Source: Paraburkholderia phytofirmans OLGA172
GTDB taxonomy: Bacteria; Pseudomonadota; Gammaproteobacteria; Burkholderiales; Burkholderiaceae
Direction of reading: 5' to 3'
Length of the DNA: 64,000 bases
Assembly: GCF_001634365.1 (NCBI RefSeq)
Contig: NZ_CP014578.1
Span: 1,550,001 to 1,614,000, forward strand
Positions 8,246 to 17,767 of the stretch are shown piece after piece; within the stretch, counting starts at the first letter, position 1, and each line of letters starts with the position of its first letter. The translations under genes and the position numbers were made by a program. Under the pieces are notes generated by a model. That model searched no databases. It was not told where the DNA came from and saw only the letters and a list, made by a program, of their open reading frames with translations.

Positions 8246-9904
8246 ATGGACGCAGCAACACCAGCGTGTGCGCCTTCCGGCGTGGCATGGGACGGCATCA
8301 GTTGGGCCGATGTCCAGCGTCAGGTAAGACGGCTGCAAGCGCGTATTGTGAAGTGGACACAGGCCGGCAGGCACAACAAGGTGAAAGCCTTGCAATGGCT
8401 GCTGACCCACTCGTTCAGCGGCAAGGCATTAGCCGTCAAGCGGGTGACTGAAAACAAAGGCAAGAACACCCCTGGTGTCGACAAGGTCATCTGGAAAACA
8501 CCGGGGGCAAAGACCAACGCGATTGCGTCGTTGAAGAGACGGGGTTACTCGGCTCTTCCGCTTCGGAGGGTAATGATACCGAAGAAGAACGGGAAAATGA
8601 GGCCGCTCGGCATACCCGTGATGCGCTGCAGGGCGATGCAAGCATTGCATCTGCTTGCTCTGGAGCCGGTTGCGGAAACCACTGCCGACCCGAACTCGTA
8701 TGGGTTCAGGCCGGAGCGCTCAACAGCCGACGCGGGGGAACAATGCTTCATCGCCCTCGCGAGAAAGACAAGCGCGCAGTGGGTGCTGGAAGCCGACATC
8801 AAGGCCTGTTACGACGAAATCAGCCATCCATGGATGGTCGCTAACATCCCCACGGACAAGGTGATCCTGCAGAAGTGGCTCAAGGCGGGATATGTGTATC
8901 AGGACGAACTCTTCCCGACCGATGCCGGGGTCCCTCAAGGGGGAATTATTTCACCGGTAGTGGCCAACATGACGTTGGATGGTCTCGAAGCGATGCTGGC
9001 AGAGAAGTTTCCGAAGGCAAAGCGGACAGGCCTGAAAATGCACATGGTGCGGTACGCGGACGACTTCATCATCACTGGCCACTCGAAAGAGTGGCTGGAG
9101 CACGAGGTCAAACCCGCGGTGGTCGCATTTCTGGCGGAACGTGGGCTCGTCCTGTCGCCGGAAAAGACCAAGGTAACGCACATCGACGAAGGGTTTGACT
9201 TCCTCGGATGGAATATCCGCAAGTACAACGGCAAGCTGTTGATGAAACCGTCGAAAGCGAACGTCAAAGCGCATCTTGACAAGATCCGGGAAGTCATCAA
9301 AGGCAACAAGACGGCCAAACAAGCAAACTTGATACGCCTGCTCAACCCGATTTTGCGGGGCTGGGCGAACTATCACCGCCATGTGGTCGCCAAGGAAACC
9401 TTTGCTCGGGTTGATACATATGTCTGGTCAATGCTGTGGCAATGGGCGGTTCGACGGCATCCAGAGAAAGGCGCCCGCTGGGTCAAAGATAAATACTTCA
9501 AAACCCAAGGCACCCGCAACTGGGTATTTGCCACAACCGAAAAACAAGAGGATGGGGGGAAGAAGGAGCTTGTCCTGCTGAAAGCGGCGGACACGCCGAT
9601 ACAGCGGCATGTCAAGATCAAGGCCGGGGCTAACCCGCACGACCCACAGTGGGAACCATACTTCGAGACCCGATGGGGCAAGAGGATGATGAACCTGCCA
9701 AGGGGCCGCGCGAAGCTCTACCGGGTCTGGCTGAGGCAGGATGGCCTGTGTCCGACCTGTCAGGAACCGATCGCAATAGGAACCCCTTGGGTCACCCGCT
9801 TCATTGTGAAAAGAACCGACGGTGGGTCGATTGCAGCGGGCAACATTCAACTGCACCATCCCGGTTGTCATGGAATTCAAAAGTACGCCGGAAATAAGTT
9901 GTGA
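8246..9904 (+). CDS. ltrA: Group II intron reverse transcriptase/maturase with HNH endonuclease domain
   Basis: A 552-residue intron-encoded protein. The reverse-transcriptase part has NTPGVDKVIWKTPGAK, RRVMIPKKNGKMRPLGIP, NSYGFRPERSTADA, the block GVPQGGIISPVVANMTLDG and the catalytic MVRYADDFIITG. A maturase X domain follows with LNPILRGWANYHRHVV. The C-terminal HNH region has LCPTCQEPI, GNIQLHHPGCHGIQ and the zinc Cys pairs. It helps the intron RNA splice and copies it into new DNA sites. ATG 8246 is chosen because AACGGAAGGGAAGC precedes it; the open frame extends 31 codons upstream inside ribozyme sequence. No disabling change is visible. Confidence 0.95.
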   Translation: MDAATPACAPSGVAWDGISWADVQRQVRRLQARIVKWTQAGRHNKVKALQWLLTHSFSGKALAVKRVTENKGKNTPGVDKVIWKTPGAKTNAIASLKRRGYSALPLRRVMIPKKNGKMRPLGIPVMRCRAMQALHLLALEPVAETTADPNSYGFRPERSTADAGEQCFIALARKTSAQWVLEADIKACYDEISHPWMVANIPTDKVILQKWLKAGYVYQDELFPTDAGVPQGGIISPVVANMTLDGLEAMLAEKFPKAKRTGLKMHMVRYADDFIITGHSKEWLEHEVKPAVVAFLAERGLVLSPEKTKVTHIDEGFDFLGWNIRKYNGKLLMKPSKANVKAHLDKIREVIKGNKTAKQANLIRLLNPILRGWANYHRHVVAKETFARVDTYVWSMLWQWAVRRHPEKGARWVKDKYFKTQGTRNWVFATTEKQEDGGKKELVLLKAADTPIQRHVKIKAGANPHDPQWEPYFETRWGKRMMNLPRGRAKLYRVWLRQDGLCPTCQEPIAIGTPWVTRFIVKRTDGGSIAAGNIQLHHPGCHGIQKYAGNKL

Positions 9905-9938
9905 AAGCGGGTGTCGAAAGATGCCTTGGCAGAGGCTT

Positions 9939-9972
9939 GAGCTGTATGCAGGGAAACTTGCACGTACAGTTC
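9939..9972 (+). ncRNA. Group II intron domain V
   Basis: A 34-nt hairpin beginning GAGCTGTATGCAG, with a GGAAAC-type loop and the closing CACGTACAGTTC. It matches the conserved domain V pattern (catalytic AGC-type stem, GNRA-like loop), 35 nt after the maturase stop. It is followed by a domain VI-like hairpin at about 9976-10015. Confidence 0.8.
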
Positions 9973-10514
9973 TTAGGGGGCTAGGTGCGGGCAACCGCGC
10001 CTGGCTACCCGGCGATGCTGGTTCATCTCACGAGCGCAAGGGCGACTTCAGACGGAGGCTACGCCGGAGACACGGTATGAAGATACCGGCGAAAGCGATC
10101 TTGACAAAATCTCGCTCATAGAAGTGTGATCCACCGTCGAGACTTACTGCTGCGCCGCCCTCAGGAAATTCATGCGTCGATGCAACCTGGAAACCAACTT
10201 CGCGATTGACACCCAAAGTCATATCAATACCAGCCCACTGCGCAACTGATGACGCCGCCCGGGAAGCGATGGCGGTGATAGAGCGGCTTCGAGTTCTTCC
10301 TCGCCTCACTTTACCAGCACATCCAGCTACCGTGACAATGCCGAGCGCACTCATGCACGCATGGCGGGCCGGCTTCTGCAAGCTGTGTATCCGGCTCGAA
10401 TGAAGTCTCGATACTCATGTGGCCGTGCTCGCAACAGAGGCAATCCAATCTCCATAGCTCACAAGCTTGGGTGATCTGATCGTTTTGGTAAATATTGAAA
10501 GTCGAGGCAAACGC

Positions 10515-11555
10515 TCACCCTCGCTGGCGACGTACCTTCGCATGCTTGATTTTGCTTCGGCGTAGCGCAGCGGGTGATGTTCCGAACCAGCGGGAACAGG
10601 CCCTTGTCATTGCCGACTGTTCCGAGTAACCAAGAATCTCCGTCACGCGCCCCAAAGAAATTTCCGTCTCGACCAAATAGCGAAGCATCTCTTCACGACG
10701 CACTTCGTCCCGTACGACCTCGAAGCTCGTACCCTCATCCTCCAACCGGCGCTGCAGGGTTCGAGGGTGAATTGCGAGCATTTGTGCAACGTCCTCTTTG
10801 TTTCTATGGGCCGCTCCGAGTGTCCTCGACAACAGTTGGCGAACCTGATGGCTAACCGTATCGCCAGGCGTACCGTAACGATTTCTCAGGTACTCCTCGG
10901 CAATCTCCCGTATCGCGTGGTTGGTTGAACTCAAACGCTTGTTGAGCATACTGCGCTCAAGATGTAGCCCAGCTATCGGTTGTTCAAACGATACCTTGCA
11001 ACCAAAAAACTGCCTGTAAATTGACTCTGCGGCGTGCGGCTTGTGCGGCAGTGCCACCCCGAGAATCCCCTGCGAACCGTTGTTCAATAGAACCACCATC
11101 TGATAGAAATCCGCCAAAGCCAAATCGATGGTTTGCCGATGGGCGGTTGGACGTTCAAGCTGAATTTCCAAGGAGGCTTCAACTGCGTGATCGACTAAAC
11201 GACTTTTCTCGTTGATCGACAGGCGTATGCCCGGGCTATGAATGAAGAGGTACTGCTTGATCAGGTTCAGTGCCTCCCGGACAGTGGCTGCGCTTTGCAC
11301 AACTACCGCAACCTGCCCGAGAACGGTGATGTCCTGATTGTGTGAAAGCCTCAGCCCGAAGTCATCGCACTGCGTCGCTGTCGCACTCTCCTCGAGCAGC
11401 TGTACGACCGATCTCAGGCGAAGCAATGCGTCCTCATCCTCGAGCTGTTCGAGGGAAATGCGAAAGCGCCGGAGCAGGTTGGTAGGGTCTTCACCTAGGG
11501 AGCGCATCAGATCGACATATCCCCTGAGACCACTGGCACGAACGAAGGTAGGCAT
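10515..11555 (-). CDS. AraC-family transcriptional regulator (OruR/ArgR-like)
   Basis: A 346-residue protein. The N-terminal two thirds resemble the PF12625-type effector domain (SLGEDPTNLLRRFRISLEQL, QDITVLGQVAVVVQSAATVR, PTAHRQTIDLALADFYQMVV). The C-terminal AraC DNA-binding domain has two helix-turn-helix units: VAQMLAIHPRTLQRRLEDEG and then ISLGRVTEILGYSEQSAMTR followed by ACSRWFGTSPAALRRSK. It is divergent from the monooxygenase gene at 11741, with 185 bp between, so it most likely controls the catabolic genes that follow. The effector is unknown. Confidence 0.9.
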   Translation of the reverse strand: MPTFVRASGLRGYVDLMRSLGEDPTNLLRRFRISLEQLEDEDALLRLRSVVQLLEESATATQCDDFGLRLSHNQDITVLGQVAVVVQSAATVREALNLIKQYLFIHSPGIRLSINEKSRLVDHAVEASLEIQLERPTAHRQTIDLALADFYQMVVLLNNGSQGILGVALPHKPHAAESIYRQFFGCKVSFEQPIAGLHLERSMLNKRLSSTNHAIREIAEEYLRNRYGTPGDTVSHQVRQLLSRTLGAAHRNKEDVAQMLAIHPRTLQRRLEDEGTSFEVVRDEVRREEMLRYLVETEISLGRVTEILGYSEQSAMTRACSRWFGTSPAALRRSKIKHAKVRRQRG

Positions 11556-11740
11556 GTCTCAGAATGTCAAAGATATGTCTTTGTTTGTCAAGAATTTCCG
11601 GCTGTCACCTTGAGATACTAAATCAACATTTCGACGACGTGGAGAGCGTTCCAGTGGCGACGAAATCGGCGATCAAGCCGCCGCACCGTGCGTGATCTGA
11701 TACTGCAGTGGCATCAATCAAAATTGAAAGGAGACACATC

Positions 11741-13237
11741 ATGAGCGACACGCGTCTGCAATCGTTGCCGACCACTAATGAGCACGTTGACGTACTCATT
11801 ATCGGTGCGGGAATTTCTGGAATTGGGGCGGCGTACCACCTGCGTCAGCAGTTTCCCAATCGCAGTTTCAAGATACTCGAAGCGTTGGAGGGCTTCGGCG
11901 GCACGTGGTGGACACACCGTTATCCTGGCGCGCGTTCCGACAGTGACCTCCATACCTATGGCTATCGCTTCAAGCCGTGGCCGGGCCGGTCGATTGCCAC
12001 ATCAGATGAGATTCGGAACTATCTCAACGATATCATCAGCGAAAACAATCTCGACCAGCACATCTGCTATCAGCATAAGGTGACTTCAGCGAGCTGGTCT
12101 TCGCAAGAGAATCGTTGGGCCGTGGACGTGACTCGAGTGGACACTGGGGAAACGTTGCGTTTGACGACCAACTTCCTGTGGATATGCCAAGGCTATTACA
12201 ACCATCAGAAAGGCTATACACCCGAGTGGCCGACGTTGAATCGCTACAAGGGTATTGTGATCCATCCGCAGCATTGGCCTGAAGACCTCGATTACACCGG
12301 GAAAAAGATCGTCGTTATTGGTTCGGGTGCAACCGCTGCAACCCTGATTCCATCGCTCGCCGGGACTGCCGGGCACGTCACGATGCTTCAGCGTTCACCG
12401 ACCTTCTTCGCCACGCAACCGTGGGAGCATGAGCTAGCAGCACCCCTGCGTGCACTGAAGGTTCCAGAAGAGTGGACCCACGATATTCTTCGGCGTGCTC
12501 ATATCGCCAAGATTGAAGACCTTGCCAAAATGTCGTTCGAGCAGCCAGATGAGCTTCGCAAACTTCTCATCGACGGTGTGCGCGCCCATCTTCCCGAAGA
12601 CTTCGACGTCGACACTCATTTCAATCCCAGCTATCGCCCGTGGCAACAGCGAGTCGCATCGGTTCCGGATGGCGATTTGTTCGCGGCTATCCGCGGTGGT
12701 CAAGCGTCGGTGGTAACGGATTCGATCGAGTGCTTCACGGAGACGGGCATCACGCTTTCGTCAGGGAAGGCCATCGAAGCGGACATCATCGTTACTGCGA
12801 CTGGCCTTGAACTCAGTCTATTTGGTGGCGTCAATTTCAGCGTCGACGGCGAGCCGGTGGACTTTACCAAACGAGTCACGTATCGCGGTTTGATGATCAG
12901 TGGCGTGCCGAACATGTCGTATATGTTTGGTTATCTACGATTCAGCTGGACCCTGCGGGTCGACATGGTCAGCGACTTCGTGTGCCGACTGCTCGCCCAT
13001 ATGGACACGCGGGAGGCCACAACAGTGGTGCCGACACTCCGTCCAGAAGACGAGGATATGCCGCTGCTGCCGTGGGCCAATCCGGAGAATTTCAACGCAG
13101 GCTATTTCATGCGCGCCCAGGAGATGATGTTCAGGCAGGGGGATCGTGAACCGTGGGTCCATATGCGCGAGTACTACGAGGAGCGTGACACCCTTCCGGT
13201 CACCAGCGTTGATGACGGGGTTCTCATTTATGACTGA
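11741..13237 (+). CDS. Flavin-containing Baeyer-Villiger-type monooxygenase
   Basis: A 498-residue FAD/NADPH enzyme. The FAD site is DVLIIGAGISGIGAAYHLRQ, followed by GGTWWTHRYPGARSDSDLHT, the pattern of class B monooxygenases. The NADPH Rossmann motif is KKIVVIGSGATAATLIPSLA. The FxGxxxHxxxW-type fingerprint is present as YKGIVIHPQHWPEDLDYTGK, with I in place of the usual F-x-G-x-x-x-H context. DIIVTATGLELSLFGG is the ATG motif before the C-terminal domain. Such enzymes insert oxygen next to a carbonyl, making esters or lactones. ATG 11741 is chosen because AAAGGAGACACATC precedes it. The next gene, an esterase, would cleave the product. Substrate unknown. Confidence 0.93.
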   Translation: MSDTRLQSLPTTNEHVDVLIIGAGISGIGAAYHLRQQFPNRSFKILEALEGFGGTWWTHRYPGARSDSDLHTYGYRFKPWPGRSIATSDEIRNYLNDIISENNLDQHICYQHKVTSASWSSQENRWAVDVTRVDTGETLRLTTNFLWICQGYYNHQKGYTPEWPTLNRYKGIVIHPQHWPEDLDYTGKKIVVIGSGATAATLIPSLAGTAGHVTMLQRSPTFFATQPWEHELAAPLRALKVPEEWTHDILRRAHIAKIEDLAKMSFEQPDELRKLLIDGVRAHLPEDFDVDTHFNPSYRPWQQRVASVPDGDLFAAIRGGQASVVTDSIECFTETGITLSSGKAIEADIIVTATGLELSLFGGVNFSVDGEPVDFTKRVTYRGLMISGVPNMSYMFGYLRFSWTLRVDMVSDFVCRLLAHMDTREATTVVPTLRPEDEDMPLLPWANPENFNAGYFMRAQEMMFRQGDREPWVHMREYYEERDTLPVTSVDDGVLIYD

Positions 13238-13268
13238 ATCAAGGTGTCGCGATATCTCGGAGAATCCT

Positions 13269-14210
13269 ATGTCAGTTGATCAAAATATAGCCGCTGTTCT
13301 CGCGTCAGTCGTCGAAGCTGGCGGCAAGAAAATTCACGAAAGCACCCCTATTGAGGCTCGTTCAGGCTATCGTGCCTTGACCTTCGACTCGAGGACTCAG
13401 GAGCAGGTGGTTCCGGTGGGGAGCGTCCAAGACATCTCGGTTCCTGGTGCGGTCGGCCAGTTACGAGCACGTGTCTATCGCCCGGAAGGCGAAGGACCGT
13501 TTCCCACGATCGCTTTCTTCCACGGAGGAGGCTTTGTCATCGGTGACCTCGACACCCACGACAACATGAGCCGTGACGTCTGTCGCGGAAGCCGGGCGGT
13601 GGTCGTCGCCGTCGACTACCGGCTTGCGCCCGAGCACAGATTCCCGGCCGCCGTTGATGACGCCGTGGCAGCTACGAAGTGGGTGGCCGAGAATGCGCAG
13701 CGCCTTGGCGGCAATGATACCGTCGCTGTCGCTGGAGATAGTGCAGGTGGCAACCTGTCAGCTGTTGTTGCGCAGCAGCTCAAAGCGGATGGCATTCCAC
13801 TGGCGGGTCAATTCCTTATTTATCCGGCGGTTGCTCAGCCGGACGCAGTTTATCCATCGCGGGCGGAGAATGGCGCTGGCTACTTTCTCGAGACGGAGTC
13901 GATTGAGTGGTTCTACAGCCACTATATCGGCGAACAGTGCAATGCAAAGGATTCGCGGCTCGCACCGCTGCACGCATCGCAACTCTCTGGGCTGCCACCG
14001 GCGGTCATCGTGACCGCGGAATTCGATCCCCTGAGGGACGAGGGCGAGGCCTACGGACATGCATTGCGCGATGCCGGCGTATGGGCGGAAGTCAAAAGAT
14101 GCGAGGGGATGATACACGGATTCTTTGACATGGGGAGATGGTCGCCGGCTGCGCAAGAGGCCATTGAGGAGAACTGCAAACGCTTCGGAGATGTGCTTCG
14201 AGAGAGCTGA
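13269..14210 (+). CDS. Alpha/beta-hydrolase, hormone-sensitive-lipase family esterase
   Basis: A 313-residue esterase. The oxyanion motif is FHGGGFVIGDLDTHDN and the nucleophile elbow is VAGDSAGGNLSAVVA (Ser of GDSAG). The catalytic Asp lies in TAEFDPLRDEG and the catalytic His in EGMIHGFFDMG. This is a complete HSL/family IV serine hydrolase of normal length, likely cytoplasmic. ATG 13269 follows GGAGAATCCT, 31 bp after the monooxygenase stop, so the two are probably one transcript. It should hydrolyse the ester or lactone made by the monooxygenase; that pairing is inferred from order and chemistry. Confidence 0.93.
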   Translation: MSVDQNIAAVLASVVEAGGKKIHESTPIEARSGYRALTFDSRTQEQVVPVGSVQDISVPGAVGQLRARVYRPEGEGPFPTIAFFHGGGFVIGDLDTHDNMSRDVCRGSRAVVVAVDYRLAPEHRFPAAVDDAVAATKWVAENAQRLGGNDTVAVAGDSAGGNLSAVVAQQLKADGIPLAGQFLIYPAVAQPDAVYPSRAENGAGYFLETESIEWFYSHYIGEQCNAKDSRLAPLHASQLSGLPPAVIVTAEFDPLRDEGEAYGHALRDAGVWAEVKRCEGMIHGFFDMGRWSPAAQEAIEENCKRFGDVLRES

Positions 14211-14507
14211 CTGTGCGGCGGTAATAGAGTGAAAACGGCAGAATGTTTTGTACGTACATTCTGTTCCGGTTTCTCGCCCGGAGGACGGTCAAATTTCTCA
14301 GGGTTTGAGCATTGGTCCAGCGCCATGGGTAGACAAGTCAGTAACCAGTTGCGTTGAGTTGAAGAATCGTAGAGGTTTGCTGCTTGCTGCTGCTTGAACC
14401 GGAAGCCGACCGTCGGTGTGTCCGCGCGATTTAACGCGATGTGCATTGCCGGATTTACACAATACGACTATCAAGAGTCGATTGACCGAACATACAAGGA
14501 GACATAG

Positions 14508-16175
14508 ATGCAAAGCGATCTGACCGAGCTGACGCCTTCGGCGTACACGTATCCTTTGCTGATAAAGCGCCTTTTGCACACACCGTTGATGCATGCGCCA
14601 AATCAAGAGGTCGTGTATCGTGACCGGGTACGTATGACGTATTCGAAGGTGTATGAGAGGATCGCGCAGCTTGCCAACGGTCTGACGAAGCTCGGTGTCG
14701 AGATGGGGACGACCGTAGCCGTGATGGATTGGGACAGCCATCGATACCTTGAGTGCTACTTCGCGGTCCCTATGATGGGGGCGGTTCTGCAAACGGTGAA
14801 CGTGCGGCTGTCTCAGGCAGAAATAGCTTACACGCTCAACCACGCTGGCGCCGAAATTCTTCTTGTCCACACCGACTTCTTGCCGGTCGTGGAAGCAATC
14901 AAGGACAAACTGGAGTCGGTGCGTCAGTTTGTTTGGATATCCGACGAAGGTGATGAACGATCTCCGCATACCATTCCGTTTTCCGGGGAATATGAGGGCC
15001 TACTCGCGTCAAGTTCCAGTAGCTACGACTTCCCTGATTTCGACGAGAACACGCGAGCGACCACGTTCTATACTACCGGCACCACTGGCATGCCCAAAGG
15101 CGTCTATTTTTCACATCGGCAGTTGGTGCTACACACGATCTCCGTGATGGCGGCGCTATCCAGTCCTGAGTCCGAACAGCGGTTCCACCGCGGTGATGTC
15201 TACATGCCGCTCACTCCGATGTTTCATGTCCACGCGTGGGGTATGCCATATATCGCTACGGTGCTAGGCGTCAAACAGGTCTATCCCGGACGATATATCC
15301 CGGACCAGATCGTGAAACTCGTGCGAGACGAGGGCGTTACGTTTTCGCATTGTGTGGGCACTATCTTGCACATGTTGCTAAATTGCGCCGAGGGAAAAGA
15401 GGCCGACTTCAGCGAGTGGAAGGTCGTCATTGGAGGCGGCGCATTGACGCAGGGATTGGCACGCGCCGCACTTGACCGAGGAATTGATGTCTTTACTGGG
15501 TATGGGATGTCTGAGACTTGTCCCATCCTGACCCTCGCTCAATCGAAGCCTGGGTACGCGTCTCTCGAAATCGAGGACCAAGTGGCGATACGATGTAAGA
15601 CAGGATTGCCTGTTCCACTCGTCGAGTTGCGTATCGTCGACGAGAATATGCAGGATGTTGCTCAGGACGGCAGCGCGAGTGGGGAGGTGGTCGTGCGTGC
15701 ACCTTGGTTGACTCAGGGTTATCTGAAGAATCCGGACGCTTCCGAGCAATTGTGGGAAGGTGGCTATCTCCATACTCAGGACATCGCCCGTATCGACCGA
15801 GCCGGTTATTTGCAGGTAACAGATCGTATTAAGGACGTGATTAAGTCGGGCGGCGAGTGGGTTTCGTCGCTGGAAGTCGAAGGTCTGATTTCTCAACATC
15901 CGGGCGTGGCCGAAGTGGCTGTGATCGGGGTCAAGGACGAAAAGTGGGGAGAGCGGCCTGCGGCCTTAGTGGTTCGGAAGATGGATGGCACAGTGTTCGT
16001 CTCTGAGGAAGAGATTCGGCAACACGTTCTCACGTTTAGCGAGAAGGGGACTATTTCGAAATATGCGGTGCCACAGACCATCAAGTTTGTTGATGCGCTC
16101 GAGAAGACCAGTGTTGGGAAATTGAACAAGAAGTGGCTGCGAGAAAAGTTCGCTGAAACAGATTCAGGTGGTTGA
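14508..16175 (+). CDS. Acyl-CoA synthetase (fatty-acid/AMP ligase)
   Basis: A 555-residue ANL-superfamily ligase that activates a carboxylic acid to its CoA thioester through an acyl-AMP. Motifs in order: TTFYTTGTTGMPKGVYFSH (ATP-binding P-loop) and FTGYGMSETCPILTLA (A5). Next are GYLHTQDIARIDRAGYLQ (A7) and DRIKDVIKSGGEWVSSLEVE (A8 hinge). KTSVGKLNKKWLREK carries the A10 catalytic Lys. The length and the N-terminal region (YTYPLLIKRLL) fit medium/long-chain ligases of the AlkK type. AAGGAGACATAG precedes ATG 14508. It likely activates the acid released by the esterase for beta-oxidation by the crotonases downstream. Confidence 0.94.
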   Translation: MQSDLTELTPSAYTYPLLIKRLLHTPLMHAPNQEVVYRDRVRMTYSKVYERIAQLANGLTKLGVEMGTTVAVMDWDSHRYLECYFAVPMMGAVLQTVNVRLSQAEIAYTLNHAGAEILLVHTDFLPVVEAIKDKLESVRQFVWISDEGDERSPHTIPFSGEYEGLLASSSSSYDFPDFDENTRATTFYTTGTTGMPKGVYFSHRQLVLHTISVMAALSSPESEQRFHRGDVYMPLTPMFHVHAWGMPYIATVLGVKQVYPGRYIPDQIVKLVRDEGVTFSHCVGTILHMLLNCAEGKEADFSEWKVVIGGGALTQGLARAALDRGIDVFTGYGMSETCPILTLAQSKPGYASLEIEDQVAIRCKTGLPVPLVELRIVDENMQDVAQDGSASGEVVVRAPWLTQGYLKNPDASEQLWEGGYLHTQDIARIDRAGYLQVTDRIKDVIKSGGEWVSSLEVEGLISQHPGVAEVAVIGVKDEKWGERPAALVVRKMDGTVFVSEEEIRQHVLTFSEKGTISKYAVPQTIKFVDALEKTSVGKLNKKWLREKFAETDSGG

Positions 16176-16792
16176 ATGTTCTGCAAAAAGATTGGCAGCT
16201 GGCGAACCAAAGAAAGGATACCTCTTGGCGTCGGGAGCGACGCCACAAGTTAGCTCTGTTTAGCTTTGCAGAAGTTGAATGCGGTCCGCCTGCGTTACGC
16301 GGATGTTTTTTCTTCTTCGGCCGAACCAGTTGTCGATGCGACACCACTTTAAACATCGTTGATAACGGGCTGATTCAACTGAGCGAGCCACCGCCATCTT
16401 GACGTAAAGCTCCTCGTTGGGCGAACCGTGTTCCCTCAAGTCAACACCGGCCAGACCGCAGAGAATGTCGGGCGGCATCCGTCCTGCCGGAGAACGGCTG
16501 GTTGGCAGTGGTCAGAAGACTGCGTCGCTCGTATCGCTCCGCAATCAATTCGAACAGTACTCTCGTCTCAGGCTACCGCCGGGCATTTGCGCCGCGTGCA
16601 ACGGGAGCCCGAGCGGAACCGAGAATATTTCCAGCACGAGCCCGTTCGATATGCCGCATGAGTCCATTGGTTTCATGCCCACTCAATAGCTGTTCGGTCG
16701 GGCGATCTCGCGCTATTCTACAGTGGTCCAACTTTACAGTTCGCTGTGAACATCTCCACGAACGAAGCACTAAATGCCTCAGGAGACAACGT
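16176..16792. other. Intergenic region with no supported gene
   Basis: 617 bp between the CoA ligase and the second AraC gene. The AraC open frame extends back to 16502, but that part is Arg/Ser-rich and unlike AraC proteins. No gene, RNA or clear repeat was seen. Confidence 0.4.
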
Positions 16793-17767
16793 ATGAGACC
16801 CAAACCAACAATGGAGTGGAGCACTTTGGGCGTGGCCCCCGCCGACAAGACGGATGCGTGGGAGTCGGTCTTAAGCAATAGCTATCGAGACTGGCACGTG
16901 CCTTGCCGGCTACCCGCGACGTTTTACGCGAATGTAAAAAGGCACGACTTCGGCGGTGCTGAACTTGTCGAAACAGTCTGCGACCCGTGCTCGGGACAGC
17001 GGCTGCGTGCCCAGATGCGACGTGACGACGAGCTCTTCGTCGGTATTCAACTGACCACTGAGGGCAGGGAACGATTCAAGATCGGCGACACCGGTGCGGA
17101 GGCGGTCTCCGGGGACTTATTGGTGTGGAGGACGGATCTGGCAGTGCAGTTCGAAGTTTTGGAACGCCTGCACAAGATGACGCTGATGGTACCTTGGTCG
17201 TTGCTGCGCGAACGTATGCCTGAACGAAAGTCTCCACCCGTCGGTGGCAAAATTGAGAGCCGAACAGGCGTCGGCTGTTTGCTGGCGGTTCACCTGCTGG
17301 CTCTGTCCAATCAAATCACGACGCTAGATTCGAGGCTCAAAGGTTCGGTGAGCCGTTCAACGCTTGAATTTATAGGCATTGCGTTATCGGACCTGCAGCC
17401 ATCCGCGTCATTTGACGCAAGCGCGTCTATGCTCAGTCGCGTCCACGACTATGTCCTCGATCACTTGCAGGATGAGGACCTGACGCCAGCGAGGATTGCT
17501 GAAGCAAACCGAATCTCGTTGCGATATCTGCATATGCTGTTTCATCACAGCGGTGCAACTGTCAGCGGCTGGATACAGGATAAGCGGCTATCCAAATGCA
17601 GGGACGCGCTGACCGACAGTGCGTACAGCCGCCAGCGCATAGCGGACATAGCCTACCGGTGGGGATTCAGCTCGACGAGTCACTTCAGCCGGGCGTTCAA
17701 AGAAAAGTTTGGCATGTCGCCAGGTGACGTCCGAAAAATGGCCGGAATCGTGAAGCATTCCGATTGA
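16793..17767 (+). CDS. AraC-family transcriptional regulator
   Basis: A 324-residue protein. The N-terminal half resembles the AraC-binding-like cupin domain of XylS/FeaR-type regulators (SYRDWHVPCRLPATFYANVK, DDELFVGIQLTTEGRERFKI). The C-terminal half has the two-helix-turn-helix domain: LTPARIAEANRISLRYLHML, then RQRIADIAYRWGFSSTSHFS followed by RAFKEKFGMSPGDVRK. ATG 16793 follows CAGGAGACAACGT. It lies between the CoA ligase and the second hydrolase on the same strand and probably activates part of this catabolic cluster. Inducer unknown. Confidence 0.9.
   Translation: MRPKPTMEWSTLGVAPADKTDAWESVLSNSYRDWHVPCRLPATFYANVKRHDFGGAELVETVCDPCSGQRLRAQMRRDDELFVGIQLTTEGRERFKIGDTGAEAVSGDLLVWRTDLAVQFEVLERLHKMTLMVPWSLLRERMPERKSPPVGGKIESRTGVGCLLAVHLLALSNQITTLDSRLKGSVSRSTLEFIGIALSDLQPSASFDASASMLSRVHDYVLDHLQDEDLTPARIAEANRISLRYLHMLFHHSGATVSGWIQDKRLSKCRDALTDSAYSRQRIADIAYRWGFSSTSHFSRAFKEKFGMSPGDVRKMAGIVKHSD

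Larger units (their letters stand above)
7525..10015 (+). mobile_element. Group II intron (ribozyme plus intron-encoded protein)
   Basis: About 2.5 kb. The 5' part (7525-8245) has no long gene but is rich in stems, including GAACATGCCC pairing with GGGCATGTTC (7579-7588) next to the proposed 5' end. The intron-encoded protein follows, then domain V and a domain VI-like hairpin ending CTACCC near 10015. Both splice boundaries are estimates from structure; the usual GUGYG 5' start is not obvious (GTGAAC at 7525 is my best guess). It sits within element B, as group II introns often sit within other mobile DNA. Confidence 0.8.
6222..10123 (+). mobile_element. IS110-family element B carrying a group II intron
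   Basis: Everything between the two halves of element A. Near the ends are short inverted repeats, CTATGAAGCGAG (6225-6236) and CTCGCTCATAG (10111-10121, complement CTATGAGCGAG), like the subterminal repeats of IS110/IS1111 elements. It holds an intact transposase (6296-7450) followed by the group II intron (about 7525-10015). Exact termini are not fixed by sequence alone. Confidence 0.65.
5170..10226 (+). mobile_element. IS110-family element A, 5'-truncated and interrupted
   Basis: This element is homologous to the complete copy at 55237-56770. Matching sequence runs from about 5170 (inside the transposase gene) to 6221. It stops at GGATGTCAG and resumes at about 10124 with GTGTGATCCACCGTCGAG, continuing to the right-end motif AAAGTCATATCA at 10215-10226. 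The 3.9 kb between is a second IS110-family element with a group II intron. The left end and the first 83 codons of the transposase are lost. A and the intact copy lie in the same orientation. Confidence 0.8.
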
